Translations under genes and position numbers: made by a program
The notes under the pieces: model-generated
What the model was told of the DNA's origin: nothing
Databases searched by the model: none
What the model saw: only the letters and a program-made list of their open reading frames with translations
Shown here: positions 17,970 to 27,174 of the stretch, piece after piece
Numbering within the stretch: position 1 is the stretch's first letter
Layout of the letters: each line of letters opens with the position of its first letter
From: Candidatus Cloacimonetes bacterium 4572_55
GTDB lineage: Bacteria; 4572-55
Length of the DNA stretch: 64,000 bases
Reading direction: 5' to 3'
Assembly (NCBI GenBank): GCA_002084765.1
Contig: NBMB01000029.1
Coordinates: 36,324-100,323, forward strand

Positions 17970-19991
17970 ATGAATAACTTTGTTTTAAAAGCATCACTCG
18001 TATTTTTTGCAATATTTGTCATTTTTTGCAACGCTGTGCAAAGCCAGCAATCCGATGAATACGACATCAATGATCTTTTTGAAAAGGATATTGAAGAGCT
18101 GCTGAATATCAAGATCAGCGTTGCCTCAACACAGCCTGAGGAGCTGTTACACACTATGTCGAGCGTTTCCGTGATCAGCAGGAATCAGATTGAGAAATAC
18201 AACTACGCATCCATTTCAGAGGCGGTTCAGACGGTTGCCGGATTTGCTGTTCTACGAACCTACTTTATGAATAATTTAGCAACTTCGAGAGGGATCTTGC
18301 AAGATATTTATGCAAATAAAGTATTGCTAATAATCAATAATGTGCCTACCTGGCACGCAATCACTGGCGAGGGATGTCTTAACAGAATCCATATCAACGA
18401 CGTTGAGCGTATCGAGGTCTTGAAGGGACCCGCGTCTGTGCTGTATGGAACAAATGCGTATGCCGGCGCGCTGAATATTATCTTGAAAGATCAGAATGAA
18501 AAAAGCACTTCTGTTTATGGAGGGGTTGGCAGTTATTCCGGCTATAAATTCGGTGGAAATGGCATATATAAACCTAATAAGAACTTTTCTATTTTTGCCA
18601 CAGGTCATTTTCAAGACCAAGACGGAAATACGTTCGATTTTACAGATGAGCTTGGGGAAACTGGGCAGATTCAAGACTATGTGAGGAGTGCGAATATCAC
18701 TCTTGTTGCAGATCTGAAAAATCGCCACAGCATCTTGATTAATCTCTACGATATTGATCGTGTGAATATGGGAATTATACCCCGATTCACGAAAGGTGAA
18801 AACAACAGTTTCAAGTTAGAAGGGCATTTATTGAATTACAAATATTCAAGGTTAATTTATTTGGCGAATAGAGATATAGATATAAAATATTCCTGCACAT
18901 ACGATTGGAATCGGCGTGATTTTTCAAGGAATTTGGACGATTCGATCAGGGCTGACGCGTTTGGATACAGGGTTGACAATGAGCTGAAATTGAATATGCC
19001 ACTAAAGAGTAAGGTCGAATTTGAATTTGGTCTTAACCATAATTATCGAGAAAGCGAGGCGTATCGAATTTATATCGCTGAGACGGATTCCACGACCTCG
19101 CACAATAATCTCAAAAGCAGGTCAGTCAATGAGTACTCGCTGTTCAGCCAAATTCGATATGAACGGAACCCGTTCAATATATTGCTTGGCACGAGGATTA
19201 CGGAAAACGAGTTGTTCGGAAATGACGTATCATCTCGTGGATCCTTGGTTTATTCCATAAATTATAAAAACAGCCTTAAATTTATTATTGGTCAATCCTT
19301 TCGATCTCCTTCCATATTTGAATTATATTTTACCACCTCAGCACAAACCATTTTTGGCAATCTGGACTTGCAGCCAGAAAAAAGCATCTCTTTTGAAGCG
19401 GTGTATATGGCTTCGACGAGAGCGTTCTCTTTTCAGGCAAATGCTTATCTGGCAAAGTTTAAAAATAAAATTTATCGGATTAAAAAAGATTTGACGCTTA
19501 ATGACGGGACTTTTTTGGAGAATGTAAATATGTATGAAAACGGCAATTCTTTTTTTGGCTACGGAATTGAAACAGAGCTGAACTCCCAAATTTCAGACAT
19601 TGGCAACGCCTTTCTCAATTTTAATTATCGAACAGGAAACCAGGGAGATCAGGCTGAAGGGAGTGATTATTACAATTTTAAATATACGCCGAGTTTTCTG
19701 ATCACGACCGGAGTGGATAAAAATATCGGACAACTTACAGTTTCCAGCCTACTAAATTATCGCTCGAAAACACCGGGACCCGAGGAAAATATTGACGTGA
19801 CATACACGGTTGATTTTAATATGAGGTACGCGTATCGAATGAAATCTCATACGGTCTATGCCTATTTCTCGATAAAAAATGCTTTTGATACAGATGTGAC
19901 CATTCCGGAATATGTGAGAAGAAAAGGCTCAAACGAAATTCCGCTCGGAAATGGAAGGCGGTTTGACTTCACAATACAGGTTAAATTCTAA
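17970..19991 (+). CDS. TonB-dependent outer-membrane receptor 1
   Basis: 673 residues: signal peptide (about 5-26), a plug domain (about 50-165: 'LLNIKISVASTQPEEL', 'SVSVISRNQIEKYNY', 'VERIEVLKGPASVLYGTNAYAG') and a 22-strand-type barrel to the aromatic C-terminus 'FDFTIQVKF'. 'FRSPSIFELYFT' and 'DLQPEKSISFEA' are barrel motifs of this class. These receptors take up siderophores, B12, sugars or other large ligands using TonB energy; ligand unknown. The start at 17970 has only a weak ribosome binding site. It lies downstream of the C10-A7 tract. Confidence 0.92.
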   Translation: MNNFVLKASLVFFAIFVIFCNAVQSQQSDEYDINDLFEKDIEELLNIKISVASTQPEELLHTMSSVSVISRNQIEKYNYASISEAVQTVAGFAVLRTYFMNNLATSRGILQDIYANKVLLIINNVPTWHAITGEGCLNRIHINDVERIEVLKGPASVLYGTNAYAGALNIILKDQNEKSTSVYGGVGSYSGYKFGGNGIYKPNKNFSIFATGHFQDQDGNTFDFTDELGETGQIQDYVRSANITLVADLKNRHSILINLYDIDRVNMGIIPRFTKGENNSFKLEGHLLNYKYSRLIYLANRDIDIKYSCTYDWNRRDFSRNLDDSIRADAFGYRVDNELKLNMPLKSKVEFEFGLNHNYRESEAYRIYIAETDSTTSHNNLKSRSVNEYSLFSQIRYERNPFNILLGTRITENELFGNDVSSRGSLVYSINYKNSLKFIIGQSFRSPSIFELYFTTSAQTIFGNLDLQPEKSISFEAVYMASTRAFSFQANAYLAKFKNKIYRIKKDLTLNDGTFLENVNMYENGNSFFGYGIETELNSQISDIGNAFLNFNYRTGNQGDQAEGSDYYNFKYTPSFLITTGVDKNIGQLTVSSLLNYRSKTPGPEENIDVTYTVDFNMRYAYRMKSHTVYAYFSIKNAFDTDVTIPEYVRRKGSNEIPLGNGRRFDFTIQVKF

Positions 19992-20420
19992 GGCACTATC
20001 TTGTCCCATCCATTAACTCTGTGTCTGAATTATTGAGGAACATCTTCCATTCCATTATATGAACGCCAAAAGAGTCTTGCGTAAAAAAATGAGTTGACTT
20101 CAATCCACCGAGTCTCTATATTCGTTACTGTATTTAATTTCATAAATGTTTTCCCAAAAGCCAGTTCTTTTTGGTCGCGCAATATTGGATGCGCCATGCC
20201 TTTTATCAGGCAGATTGTTTATTCGATTCAATATTAAAAAAAATCTGAGTGGAGGAAGATCGAGGTGCTCTTCACATAGCCGTTTAAAATTAATTGACTG
20301 ATCAAAATATAAACATTTTATAACTTTTAAGACGGTTTTCTTTCCGAATCGACAGAATAAGCCTTACAGGATTTATGGTTAGCGGGATATTTGTTTTAAT
20401 TTTCAAATAAAGAGGTTTAA
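19992..20420. other. 429-bp gap with a start-less minus-strand frame
   Basis: No intact gene. On the minus strand a frame of 87 codons stays open from 20363 to a TGA at 20100-20102 but has no ATG, GTG or TTG; it reads like protein ('FKRLCEEHLDLPPLRFF', 'ARPKRTGFWENIYEIKY') and may be a decayed fragment. I cannot assign it. A rightward promoter candidate (20094-20122) lies inside it. Confidence 0.35.
20094..20122 (+). promoter_or_regulatory. putative sigma-70 promoter
   Basis: TTGACT (20094-20099) and TATATT (20117-20122) with 17-bp spacing, upstream of the NYN-domain gene at 20421, which would then have a leader of about 290 bases. Consensus match only. Confidence 0.42.
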
Positions 20421-21998
20421 ATGATTGATAATATGCTACTTACGACAATAAAAGATGTCCTTTCCAGTCAAGAGATTAGTTGGATTATCAGGGATTCTTT
20501 TAAAAAAAGTGAATTAAAGGAAATTTACAAGTCCTTATTTAGTGCAGATAACCAAGATTTTTTAAAAAATTATTCGCATGAGGATATGGTTCGAGAACTG
20601 ACTAATGAGATCATCAACAAGACGGATCGGGGTCTATCGGTTCTTTCCGAGCTGGAAAAAAACAATTTGTCGGTTATGCAAGAGATACAAAGTCTTGATG
20701 TAAGCAGTATTCGAGCGCGTTTAAGCCGACTTATTTCCTCGGCAAGAGAGGAAAAAATCGGGATTTATTTGTGGGCACTCCTGACAGACAACCGAAGGGA
20801 TATATTTGGCTTGCATCGTATGCTAATCAACCAATACAAAGCTGCAAATCGGTCAGGGGGCGATTCGTCGGGACCTCATGATTTTAGAGATTCATCGGGT
20901 GGACCCAGTCAAGGGCGGAATCGTTACGATACGCCATGGAACGCGCGCCACCATTATCAAAGTAGTGGCGGCGGAAGGAATTTATTGTCCCGAGAGCCGC
21001 GCTCTCATTCGAAATATCGACGTCCGGAAGAGAGAAATCGAGACCAGGATTATGTCCGGATCTGTGTGGAAAATGAAGATCTGAAGACGAAACTGGGACA
21101 GGTGCAAAAGGAACTTATCGAGAAAAAGTCACAGGAAGCCAAAACTCCGTCTCCTTATATGGAGTCTTTGGCTCAGCAATTTTTGAGCTTTCAAGATCAC
21201 CTGAATGGATTGGAAGATAAAATTTTGTTGCAAAATAAATCGGTTTTAGCGAAGTTGGATACGATTGTCGAAGAGCTTAAAGTCAATCGGCATGAGATCA
21301 AAATTCAGAGGAGCGATATTCCGCGTCAAGTGCGAGGAAAAGATTCCCGCGTCGGCGTTTTTGTCGATGCGCAGAATATGTTTTACGCTGCGAAAAATCA
21401 ATATAACGCTCGTCTGGACTATGCCAAATTGTTGGAAGCCGGCGTGAATTTTCGTCGGTTGATCAAAGCGGTAGTTTATCTTGTGCAGACGCCGGAAGTG
21501 GATCAGAGTTCGTTTGTTGCGATGTTGCAGCATAAGAACTACGAGGTCAGAACAAAGGACTTGCGGCTTCGTCTGGACGGATCGGCAAAAGGCGATTGGG
21601 ATATGGGTATGGCGATCGATGTAATCAGCCTATGCGACCAGTTGGATGTGGTGGTGATAGTCAGCGGAGACGGCGATTTTGTCTCCTTAGTCAATCTGAT
21701 CAAATCTCGTGGTCCCAGAGTCGAGGTGTACGGCTTCCCGCATAACACTTCCGTGGACTTGAAAGAGGCGGCAGACGAATTTTATCCAATCGCAGAAGCT
21801 ATGCTGCTGGATTATCCGACCAATTATAGCTACGAAAATCGCTCCTTTTCTCGCAATTCTTCATATACTCCCACCCGTAAGATTGAACCGAGCGAACTTG
21901 ATTTCAGCGATTCGGAAGAAGAGGAAGAAGGCGGGGGTCGACGGATCGACATCAGCATGTTTGAAAAATCCTCTGCATTTCAGTCACGTTCGAGGTAA
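20421..21998 (+). CDS. NYN-domain (LabA/DUF88-like) putative ribonuclease with Arg/Gly-rich linker
   Basis: 525 residues. The C-terminal half (about 310-470) is a PIN-like NYN domain: 'VGVFVDAQNMFYAAKN', 'GDWDMGMAIDVISLCDQ', 'VVIVSGDGDFVSLVNLIK'. The four acidic residues expected to hold magnesium for RNA cleavage are present. The N-terminal 140 residues are helical. Between them is a Gly/Ser/Arg/His-rich disordered stretch (about 140-215, e.g. 'SSGGGRNLLSREPRSHSKYR') that looks RNA-binding, then a coiled coil. The tail has an acidic patch. AAAGAGG precedes the ATG. It probably acts in RNA turnover; the broken response regulator begins 12 bp after its stop. Confidence 0.82.
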   Translation: MIDNMLLTTIKDVLSSQEISWIIRDSFKKSELKEIYKSLFSADNQDFLKNYSHEDMVRELTNEIINKTDRGLSVLSELEKNNLSVMQEIQSLDVSSIRARLSRLISSAREEKIGIYLWALLTDNRRDIFGLHRMLINQYKAANRSGGDSSGPHDFRDSSGGPSQGRNRYDTPWNARHHYQSSGGGRNLLSREPRSHSKYRRPEERNRDQDYVRICVENEDLKTKLGQVQKELIEKKSQEAKTPSPYMESLAQQFLSFQDHLNGLEDKILLQNKSVLAKLDTIVEELKVNRHEIKIQRSDIPRQVRGKDSRVGVFVDAQNMFYAAKNQYNARLDYAKLLEAGVNFRRLIKAVVYLVQTPEVDQSSFVAMLQHKNYEVRTKDLRLRLDGSAKGDWDMGMAIDVISLCDQLDVVVIVSGDGDFVSLVNLIKSRGPRVEVYGFPHNTSVDLKEAADEFYPIAEAMLLDYPTNYSYENRSFSRNSSYTPTRKIEPSELDFSDSEEEEEGGGRRIDISMFEKSSAFQSRSR

Positions 21999-22010
21999 GG
22001 AGCAAAAGAA

Positions 22011-22619
22011 ATGGCGCGAGGTCGCATATTGATCATTGACGACGAGACGAATATTCGCAAAACGCTCCGGATGATCTTGAAAAGCGAGGGCTATAGAGTG
22101 GACGAGGCGGCAGACGGCGAAAGTGCTATCGAGAAGGTCGGATCCGCGAATTATGACGCGGCTTTGCTGGATATCTGGATGCCCGGGATTGATGGGATGG
22201 AGACGCTTCGCCGATTGAAAAAGATCGATCGAGATTTGGGCGTCATTATGATATCCGGACACGGGACTATTGAAACAGCAGTCGAGGCGATCAAAATCGG
22301 CGCGTATGATTTTCTGGAAAAGCCGCTTTCCAAAGAAAAAACTCTGGTCTCTCTGACAAACGCGCTTAAGTTGAAACGGCTCATCGACGAGAACAAGTCG
22401 TTGCGCCATCTGCTCGATAGTCGATACGAAATGATCGGGAATTCGACAGCGATTAAAAAGCTGTTTGAACAAATTCAAATGGCGTCGCCAACTAAGAGCC
22501 GGGTTCTGATTCTGGGAGAAAACGGCACGGGTAAAGAACTGGTCGCCCGAGCTATCCATAAAAATAGCAAGCGATTTGATCATTTTCCAAGCGGATGGCG
22601 GGACGATTTTCTTGGATGA
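22011..22619 (+). pseudogene. sigma-54 response regulator, 5' part of a frame-broken gene
   Basis: Receiver domain ('ILIIDDETNIRKTLRMIL', phospho-acceptor in 'AALLDIWMPGIDG', 'FLEKPLSKE') plus the first part of the AAA+ domain up to Walker A '[16 protein letters not shown]'. It then leaves the expected frame within 'NSKRFDH' and ends at 22619. Compared with the intact regulator at 11367-12752, roughly 37 codons are missing here, including the start of the 'GAFTGA' sigma-54 contact loop; the remainder continues in another frame at 22576-23256. The upstream site AAGGAG is good, so the truncated receiver protein may still be made. Confidence 0.85.
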
Positions 22620-23256
22620 GATCGGCGATATGAGCCTGAAGACGCAAGCAAAAGCACTTCGAGCATTACAGGAAGAGGAGTTCGAGCGCGTCGGGGGAAC
22701 AGAAACTCTGTCCGTTGACGTCCGGGTCATTGCCGCCACAAACAAAGATTTGGAAAAAGCGATCGAAAAGGGTACGTTTCGGGAAGATCTCTATTTTCGG
22801 CTTAATGTGATTCCTATCCTTGTCCCGCCTCTGCGGGAACGAAAAGAGGACATCAAATCCCTGACGCTTCACTTTTTGAATATGTTTTGCAAAGAACACG
22901 ACATTCTCAAGAAGGCGATCACCAATGAAGCACTGAGGGTCGTTAAGAATTATTCCTGGCCTGGCAATGTTCGGGAGTTGAGAAATCAGGTCGAGCGCAT
23001 GGTGATTATGAGCAGGTCTCAAGTGATTGATGTCGATGATCTTCCCGAATCTTTGTTCGCCAGAAGAAACATCTTCTCCACAGCGTTTGCCGGAAATAAG
23101 ACATTAAAAGATGTGAAGGAATTTGTGGAAAAAGAATATATTACGACAAAATTAAAGGCGGCAAACGGAAATGTGACCCGCGCCGCCGATATGTTGGGCG
23201 TGGAACGAACCAATCTTTATAAAAAGATGAAAGCCTATCAGATCGATCCGAGATAA
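22576..23256 (+). pseudogene. sigma-54 response regulator, 3' part of the same broken gene
   Basis: Continuation of the regulator at 22011 in a different frame: it begins with '[17 protein letters not shown]' (Walker B region), continues through '[15 protein letters not shown]', '[19 protein letters not shown]', '[18 protein letters not shown]' and ends with a Fis-type helix-turn-helix '[20 protein letters not shown]'. No other stop or frame break occurs, so the lesion is either recent or an assembly error. As it stands no single product has both Walker A and B, and the 'GAFTGA' loop is absent altogether, so sigma-54 activation should be lost. Confidence 0.85.
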
Positions 23257-23287
23257 TAGGCTTTGAAAAACGCGGTCGGCTCTTTGC

Positions 23288-24976
23288 TTAATGAGAGCCG
23301 CCGCTGACACATGCGGAATGGCAGGCAGAATGGCAGGCAGAATGACACGCTGAGTGACACGCAGAATGGCATGCAGAATGGCATGCGTCGTGGCAGACGT
23401 TCATATCCAAAACCAGGTCAGAACTGATCGATCCTTGAATGATATGATCAACATCAGCCGGAATCAAGGTCTCATGCCGATAGGGATCGCGGTCATAGTG
23501 GTATCGATGCGAATAATAGGAATGGCTGTTATGATACCAGTAATACCAGTCCGTATCCTTGTTTCGAGGCTCCCCGACTTCACCCATTTCCGACTCGTCA
23601 GACTCGGTCGACTGATAGTTAAACTTATCGTCGATCTCCTTCTCGATATTTTTTTTATTTTCTTCAATCCAGCCGCGCATACGGTCGCGATAATAGATTT
23701 TCGTCGCTTCAATATCTGCGTCCCAAGCCTTTTTTTGAATACTTTTCACCGAGAGATTCATCAGGTCTTCCAGCTCTTCCTGGGAAAGCTCCCCGTCGTC
23801 TGCAACCGCATGATACAGAAGTTGTTCAAATTCGTCCAGCTGGCTCATATCCGGTTGGCTGATCATTTGTACCCTCAACGGCGTCTGGGACTCAATTTTG
23901 ATGAAACCCTCCCGCTCTATGGAATCCAACATTCCGCTAATGATCCGCTTTAATGGAATTCCCAAATAAAAGGCGACCTCCAATCGCGTCAGATTTTTGC
24001 ATATCTTTCCAGGCTTTTGAAAATCCGATAGGGTCAGTTTTGGCGGGGTCCAGTCGAGATTTTCCCAGCGCACATGGTCTAAACCTTTGAATGCGGATAT
24101 CATAGATTTTTGCTTTCCCACAACAATAAAATAAAACGCGCCGCCCAGGATGATCAGCAGGAACAGGAAGAACGTCCTTGATTTTTTTTTCTTATGTTCC
24201 AGCAGATAGCCGATCTCTGTCCCTCTCTCTAATTGATCTGCACGAGAGGAAGCGTCGCTACTGAGATCAAACCATTCCGCCGGCATATAGAACTGGGTTT
24301 TCATTTGGTAACGATTGCCCGGATTGTTGCGATGGAAAATGATCTGCAAACGGGCGCTCTCACTCCGTTGGTAATCTATCAGGTATTTTTCGTTGACCCA
24401 TTTTTCGGTCAGGATAAAGCCATTTTGCTCCACATATTCACGCGGGATTTGTCCGACCGGCAACGTATGCGGCGTCAAGATTTTTAGCGTGTAATGATCT
24501 TGATCGTGAGCCTCGTCCCATTGCACCGGCGACCAGTTAAAAACAGCCAAATTTTTGCCCTCTTCACTCTCGGTCGGCTCCACATATCCCGCCCATGCAA
24601 AATCGGTTTCAAAGTAAAAAATATAGGTGAGATGCCCCCTGCCGACGCCTTTTCCATGAGCGAGAATAATGTCCCATGTCCCGCCGCCAACTTCGGATAT
24701 ATCCAGCGCATAGCGGGTTTCATCATCGTCTATCGCATAAGAGTCGCTGGAGATACGACGGATTTTCAGACGGTCGTTTCCTTGAAAATAGAAGCCGTGG
24801 AGCTCTCCGGAGATCACTTCCCATTGGACAATATACGCCACCACAGCGGTTCCGTCAGCGCGAAGGTCTACCTCGGTCTCGACAAAAGTTATCTTGCCTT
24901 TCCCCGCTTGCGCGACGCTCGGAAGGATCAATAATAGAACGAAAAGCAAAAATATTTTTTTGATCATTTTGATCAT
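23288..24976 (-). CDS. DUF2207-like membrane protein with Cys-His-rich repeat tail
   Basis: Starts at ATG 24974-24976 (AAGG seven bases before), overlapping the kinase stop in an ATGA. About 560 residues: signal peptide ending 'PSVAQA', an exported beta-rich domain, one membrane helix ('FFLFLLIILGGAFYFIVV', near residue 270), and a cytoplasmic part with a winged-helix-like segment ('FEQLLYHAVADDGELSQEE'). A Tyr/His-rich stretch ('YYWYHNSHSYYSHRYHYD') precedes the end, which is seven CHxA units (one CHDA, six CHSA) and a final Cys. The general layout resembles DUF2207 proteins, whose usual tail is Gly-rich instead. A metal-binding tail is my inference. Last gene of the minus-strand operon. Confidence 0.72.
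   Translation of the reverse strand: MIKMIKKIFLLFVLLLILPSVAQAGKGKITFVETEVDLRADGTAVVAYIVQWEVISGELHGFYFQGNDRLKIRRISSDSYAIDDDETRYALDISEVGGGTWDIILAHGKGVGRGHLTYIFYFETDFAWAGYVEPTESEEGKNLAVFNWSPVQWDEAHDQDHYTLKILTPHTLPVGQIPREYVEQNGFILTEKWVNEKYLIDYQRSESARLQIIFHRNNPGNRYQMKTQFYMPAEWFDLSSDASSRADQLERGTEIGYLLEHKKKKSRTFFLFLLIILGGAFYFIVVGKQKSMISAFKGLDHVRWENLDWTPPKLTLSDFQKPGKICKNLTRLEVAFYLGIPLKRIISGMLDSIEREGFIKIESQTPLRVQMISQPDMSQLDEFEQLLYHAVADDGELSQEELEDLMNLSVKSIQKKAWDADIEATKIYYRDRMRGWIEENKKNIEKEIDDKFNYQSTESDESEMGEVGEPRNKDTDWYYWYHNSHSYYSHRYHYDRDPYRHETLIPADVDHIIQGSISSDLVLDMNVCHDACHSACHSACHSACHSACHSACHSACVSGGSH
23309..23395 (-). repeat. 12-bp tandem repeat encoding CHSA units
   Basis: Seven in-frame 12-bp units coding Cys-His-(Ser/Asp)-Ala plus a final Cys, at the 3' end of the membrane protein gene. 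The units differ at silent positions (GCA/ACA/GGC/CGC/TGC on the plus strand) while the amino acids stay nearly constant, which suggests selection on the protein rather than a fresh duplication. Confidence 0.92.
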
Positions 24977-25806
24977 AACGTCACCTTTTCCTTTTCTTGA
25001 TGAATTGGCAGCCGAAAGGTGAAAGCACTTCCTTTTTTCATCCCGCTGTCCACCCAAATTTTTCCGTGATGGGCTTCGATTACCAATTTGCAGAAAGCCA
25101 GTCCAATGCCACTGGAAAATCGACTTTTGATCCCGTCGTTTCCCACCTGAGCGAATTTATCAAACACTTTTTTGCGATATTTCTGTGGGATTCCGAGTCC
25201 ATAATCTTGGATTTGTACACAATGAAACGCGTCGTCGGTATAGAGACGCACATCGATATCGCCGCCTGTTGGCGTGAATTTATAGGCGTTATGCAGAAGA
25301 TTGGCGCAGACGCGCGTCACCATCTTGCAGTCAAACGGGATATTCGGAAGATCTCCAAAGTCCACATTGACAGAGATATTTTTGGCAATCTGTTCTCCCT
25401 CCAATTGATGGATCGCGTGTGTGATAGGTACGACCAACGATTCCCGCATGATATGGAGTTCCACGCCTTCTTCCTCGATTTTGTATATGTCTAATATGTC
25501 GCAGATCATATTCAGTAGGAAGTTGGAGTTGTTATACGCGCGTTTTAAGAAATCCTCCTGTTTTTCCAGAAGCTCGCCGATCGCGCCGGAGAGAATCGTC
25601 TCGATATAAGCCATAGTCGCGGCAAGAGGATTTTTCAGATCATGCACAATCATGTGCGTCAAATCCTCTTTCATCCGCTGGAGCTTCTCTTCTTCTGTCA
25701 TGTCCCGAAAGATCAGGACATTGCCGCTAGGTTGATTCGACTGGCACAAAAAAGGAGAGGAGACGACCTGATAAAATCGTCCGTTGTGACTGGTGACGAC
25801 TTTCAA
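24973..25806 (-). pseudogene. histidine kinase core, 3' part of a frame-broken GAF/PAS kinase
   Basis: Begins inside a PAS domain ('HNGRFYQVVSSPF', 'VLIFRDMTEEEKLQRMK') and continues with the H-box 'LTHMIVHDLKNPLAATMAY', N-box region 'RVCANLLHNAYKFTPTGGD', G1 'IQDYGLGIPQKY' and G2 'SRFSSGIGLAFCKLVIEA'. The only start in this frame is a TTG at 25804-25806 sitting on the stop codon of the upstream GAF part. Together with 25803-26495 it should be one cytoplasmic kinase of about 530 residues, in which the middle of the PAS domain (some 25-35 codons) is missing at the junction. All catalytic boxes of the kinase core are intact. Its stop overlaps the start of the CHSA-tail gene. Confidence 0.8.
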
Positions 25807-26495
25807 TTTTTCACCCCAAAGGCATTGGAAAACGCGGGATTCACATGGATAATCACGTCCTGCATATCCGTCACCACAATACCGTCCAGCGAAGAATGGA
25901 TTATCGCCTCGACCCGTCTCTTTTCTTTCTGGACAGATTCAAAGAGTTCTGCATTCTTCAGCGCGATAGCGGCTTGGTTTGCCAATATCTGAGCCAATTG
26001 TATTTCGCCCTGTGTGAAAACGCGAATCTCCCCCACCTGATCCACTGCAAAAAGTCCTATTGCCTTGTCCCCCAGAATCAAAGGTGCCATCAATATCGAT
26101 TTGACCCCAAGCTCTTGCAAGGATTCCCTGACCGATTTCTCCAGATCCGCAGACAAATCATCCACATGGAATTGAATCGGCTTGAGAGTCTCCATTACTT
26201 TTCTGTTAAGAGTGTGTTTGCTCAGATCATACCTTCCCCGATTCTTAGATTCATATAGATCACGTACGTCGTATTCGCTCATCAAAATAACAAAGTCGTC
26301 ATCCGGAGCGGGACGCAGAAAAAGCACGGCTCGACTCGCCATCAACACATTGACTGCCTGCCTGGTGATCTGCTGAAAAATTTCATCCAGATTCAGCGTG
26401 GAATTGACCGCTTTCGATATCTCCAAAAGCGTTTCCAAGGGATAATTTGGCTCCTGTTGCCTTTCGGAGCTTTGATCGGCTTTTAGGTCTTCCAT
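25803..26495 (-). pseudogene. GAF domain and PAS start, 5' part of the same kinase gene
   Basis: 230 codons: a short leader, a GAF domain (about residues 20-185: 'LLEISKAVNSTLNLDEIF', 'GVKSILMAPLILGDKAIG', 'LAQILANQAAIALKNAELF') and the first third of a PAS domain ('IIHSSLDGIVVTDMQD', 'VNPAFSNAFGVKN') before a premature TGA. The start ATG has AAAGGATAGG upstream, directly preceded by four 11-bp tandem repeats. GAF domains sense small ligands or redox state. Located 31 bp after the MobA-like gene and probably co-transcribed with it. Confidence 0.82.
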
Positions 26496-26511
26496 GACGC
26501 GCCTATCCTTT

Positions 26512-26555
26512 ATTTTTATGGGATTTTTATGGGATTTTTATGGGATTTTTATGGC
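26512..26555 (-). repeat. four 11-bp tandem repeats between mobA-like and kinase genes
   Basis: Four copies of ATTTTTATGGG on the plus strand (CCCATAAAAAT on the coding strand). The distal copies encode the last residues of the MobA-like protein and contain its stop codon; the proximal copy touches the AAAGGATAGG site of the kinase gene. Confidence 0.92.
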
Positions 26556-27174
26556 GAATAATTTTCGTATAGCTCTCTCTATCGTTCACATTGGTCAGTT
26601 TGGTTAAATCTGCCCGATCGGAAAGGTGGATCAACCGAATATCCGTCTGGAGCATCAATCCGCGTATGGAATATTCGTGGGAATCAATCCCTTTTCGTAA
26701 CAAAGGCAAGATCAAGGGTTCGTAAATCGTGCATAACGGTTCAATAAACACAACTTTTTTTCCATGTCTTGACCTATCTCTGGAAAACGCTATCGCGGCT
26801 TTATCCGAACAACGATTTTCGACCAATCGAATAAGAAGCCGGCTGTCCGCCAACGGTAGATCGATTGCCATGACCAACCAGGCAGATTTTGGATACGCGT
26901 CAAATGCCGCGGCGATCCCGCTGATGGGTCCGATTCCTTTGTGCCGATCAATTAGATATGGAAAAGATTCATACAGCGAAATTTCTCGCTGATCCTCCCG
27001 GATTGAGACAAAAACCCGCTCGCAAAACCGGCTCAATAGTTGGAACGCCCGTTCTATCTGGCGTCTCTGTTCGTATCGAAGCGAGGCTTTATCTTGACCC
27101 ATCCGACGGCTTTTCCCGCCGCACAGCGCCAATCCGTATAATGGGGGTAATGGGGAAATTTTATGTGGCTCCAT
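26527..27174 (-). CDS. MobA/MocA-like molybdenum cofactor nucleotidyltransferase
   Basis: Nucleotidyltransferase with the GT-A signature 'LALCGGKSRRMGQDKASL' near the start, 'HKGIGPISGIAAAFDAY' near residue 85 and metal-binding 'LVMAIDLPLADSRLL' near 105, as in MobA, which couples GMP to molybdopterin, and its relative MocA (CMP). The ATG at 27172-27174 lies within the 3' end of the upstream membrane gene (14-bp overlap), so translation is probably coupled. It sits in one operon with an SsnA-like aminohydrolase, which in E. coli also travels with a MobA-like gene. The last residues are encoded by a tandem repeat, so the C-terminus may vary between strains. Confidence 0.85.
   Translation of the reverse strand: MEPHKISPLPPLYGLALCGGKSRRMGQDKASLRYEQRRQIERAFQLLSRFCERVFVSIREDQREISLYESFPYLIDRHKGIGPISGIAAAFDAYPKSAWLVMAIDLPLADSRLLIRLVENRCSDKAAIAFSRDRSRHGKKVVFIEPLCTIYEPLILPLLRKGIDSHEYSIRGLMLQTDIRLIHLSDRADLTKLTNVNDRESYTKIIRHKNPIKIP

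Noticed and set aside
21984..22745. Minus-strand frame of 253 codons opposite the broken response regulator
   Set aside because: Antisense shadow of a recognisable regulator; sequence is Ser/Arg/Phe-rich without family features.
23300..23400. CRISPR-like array of short repeats
   Set aside because: The 12-bp periodic sequence has no spacers and is in-frame coding for CHSA units.
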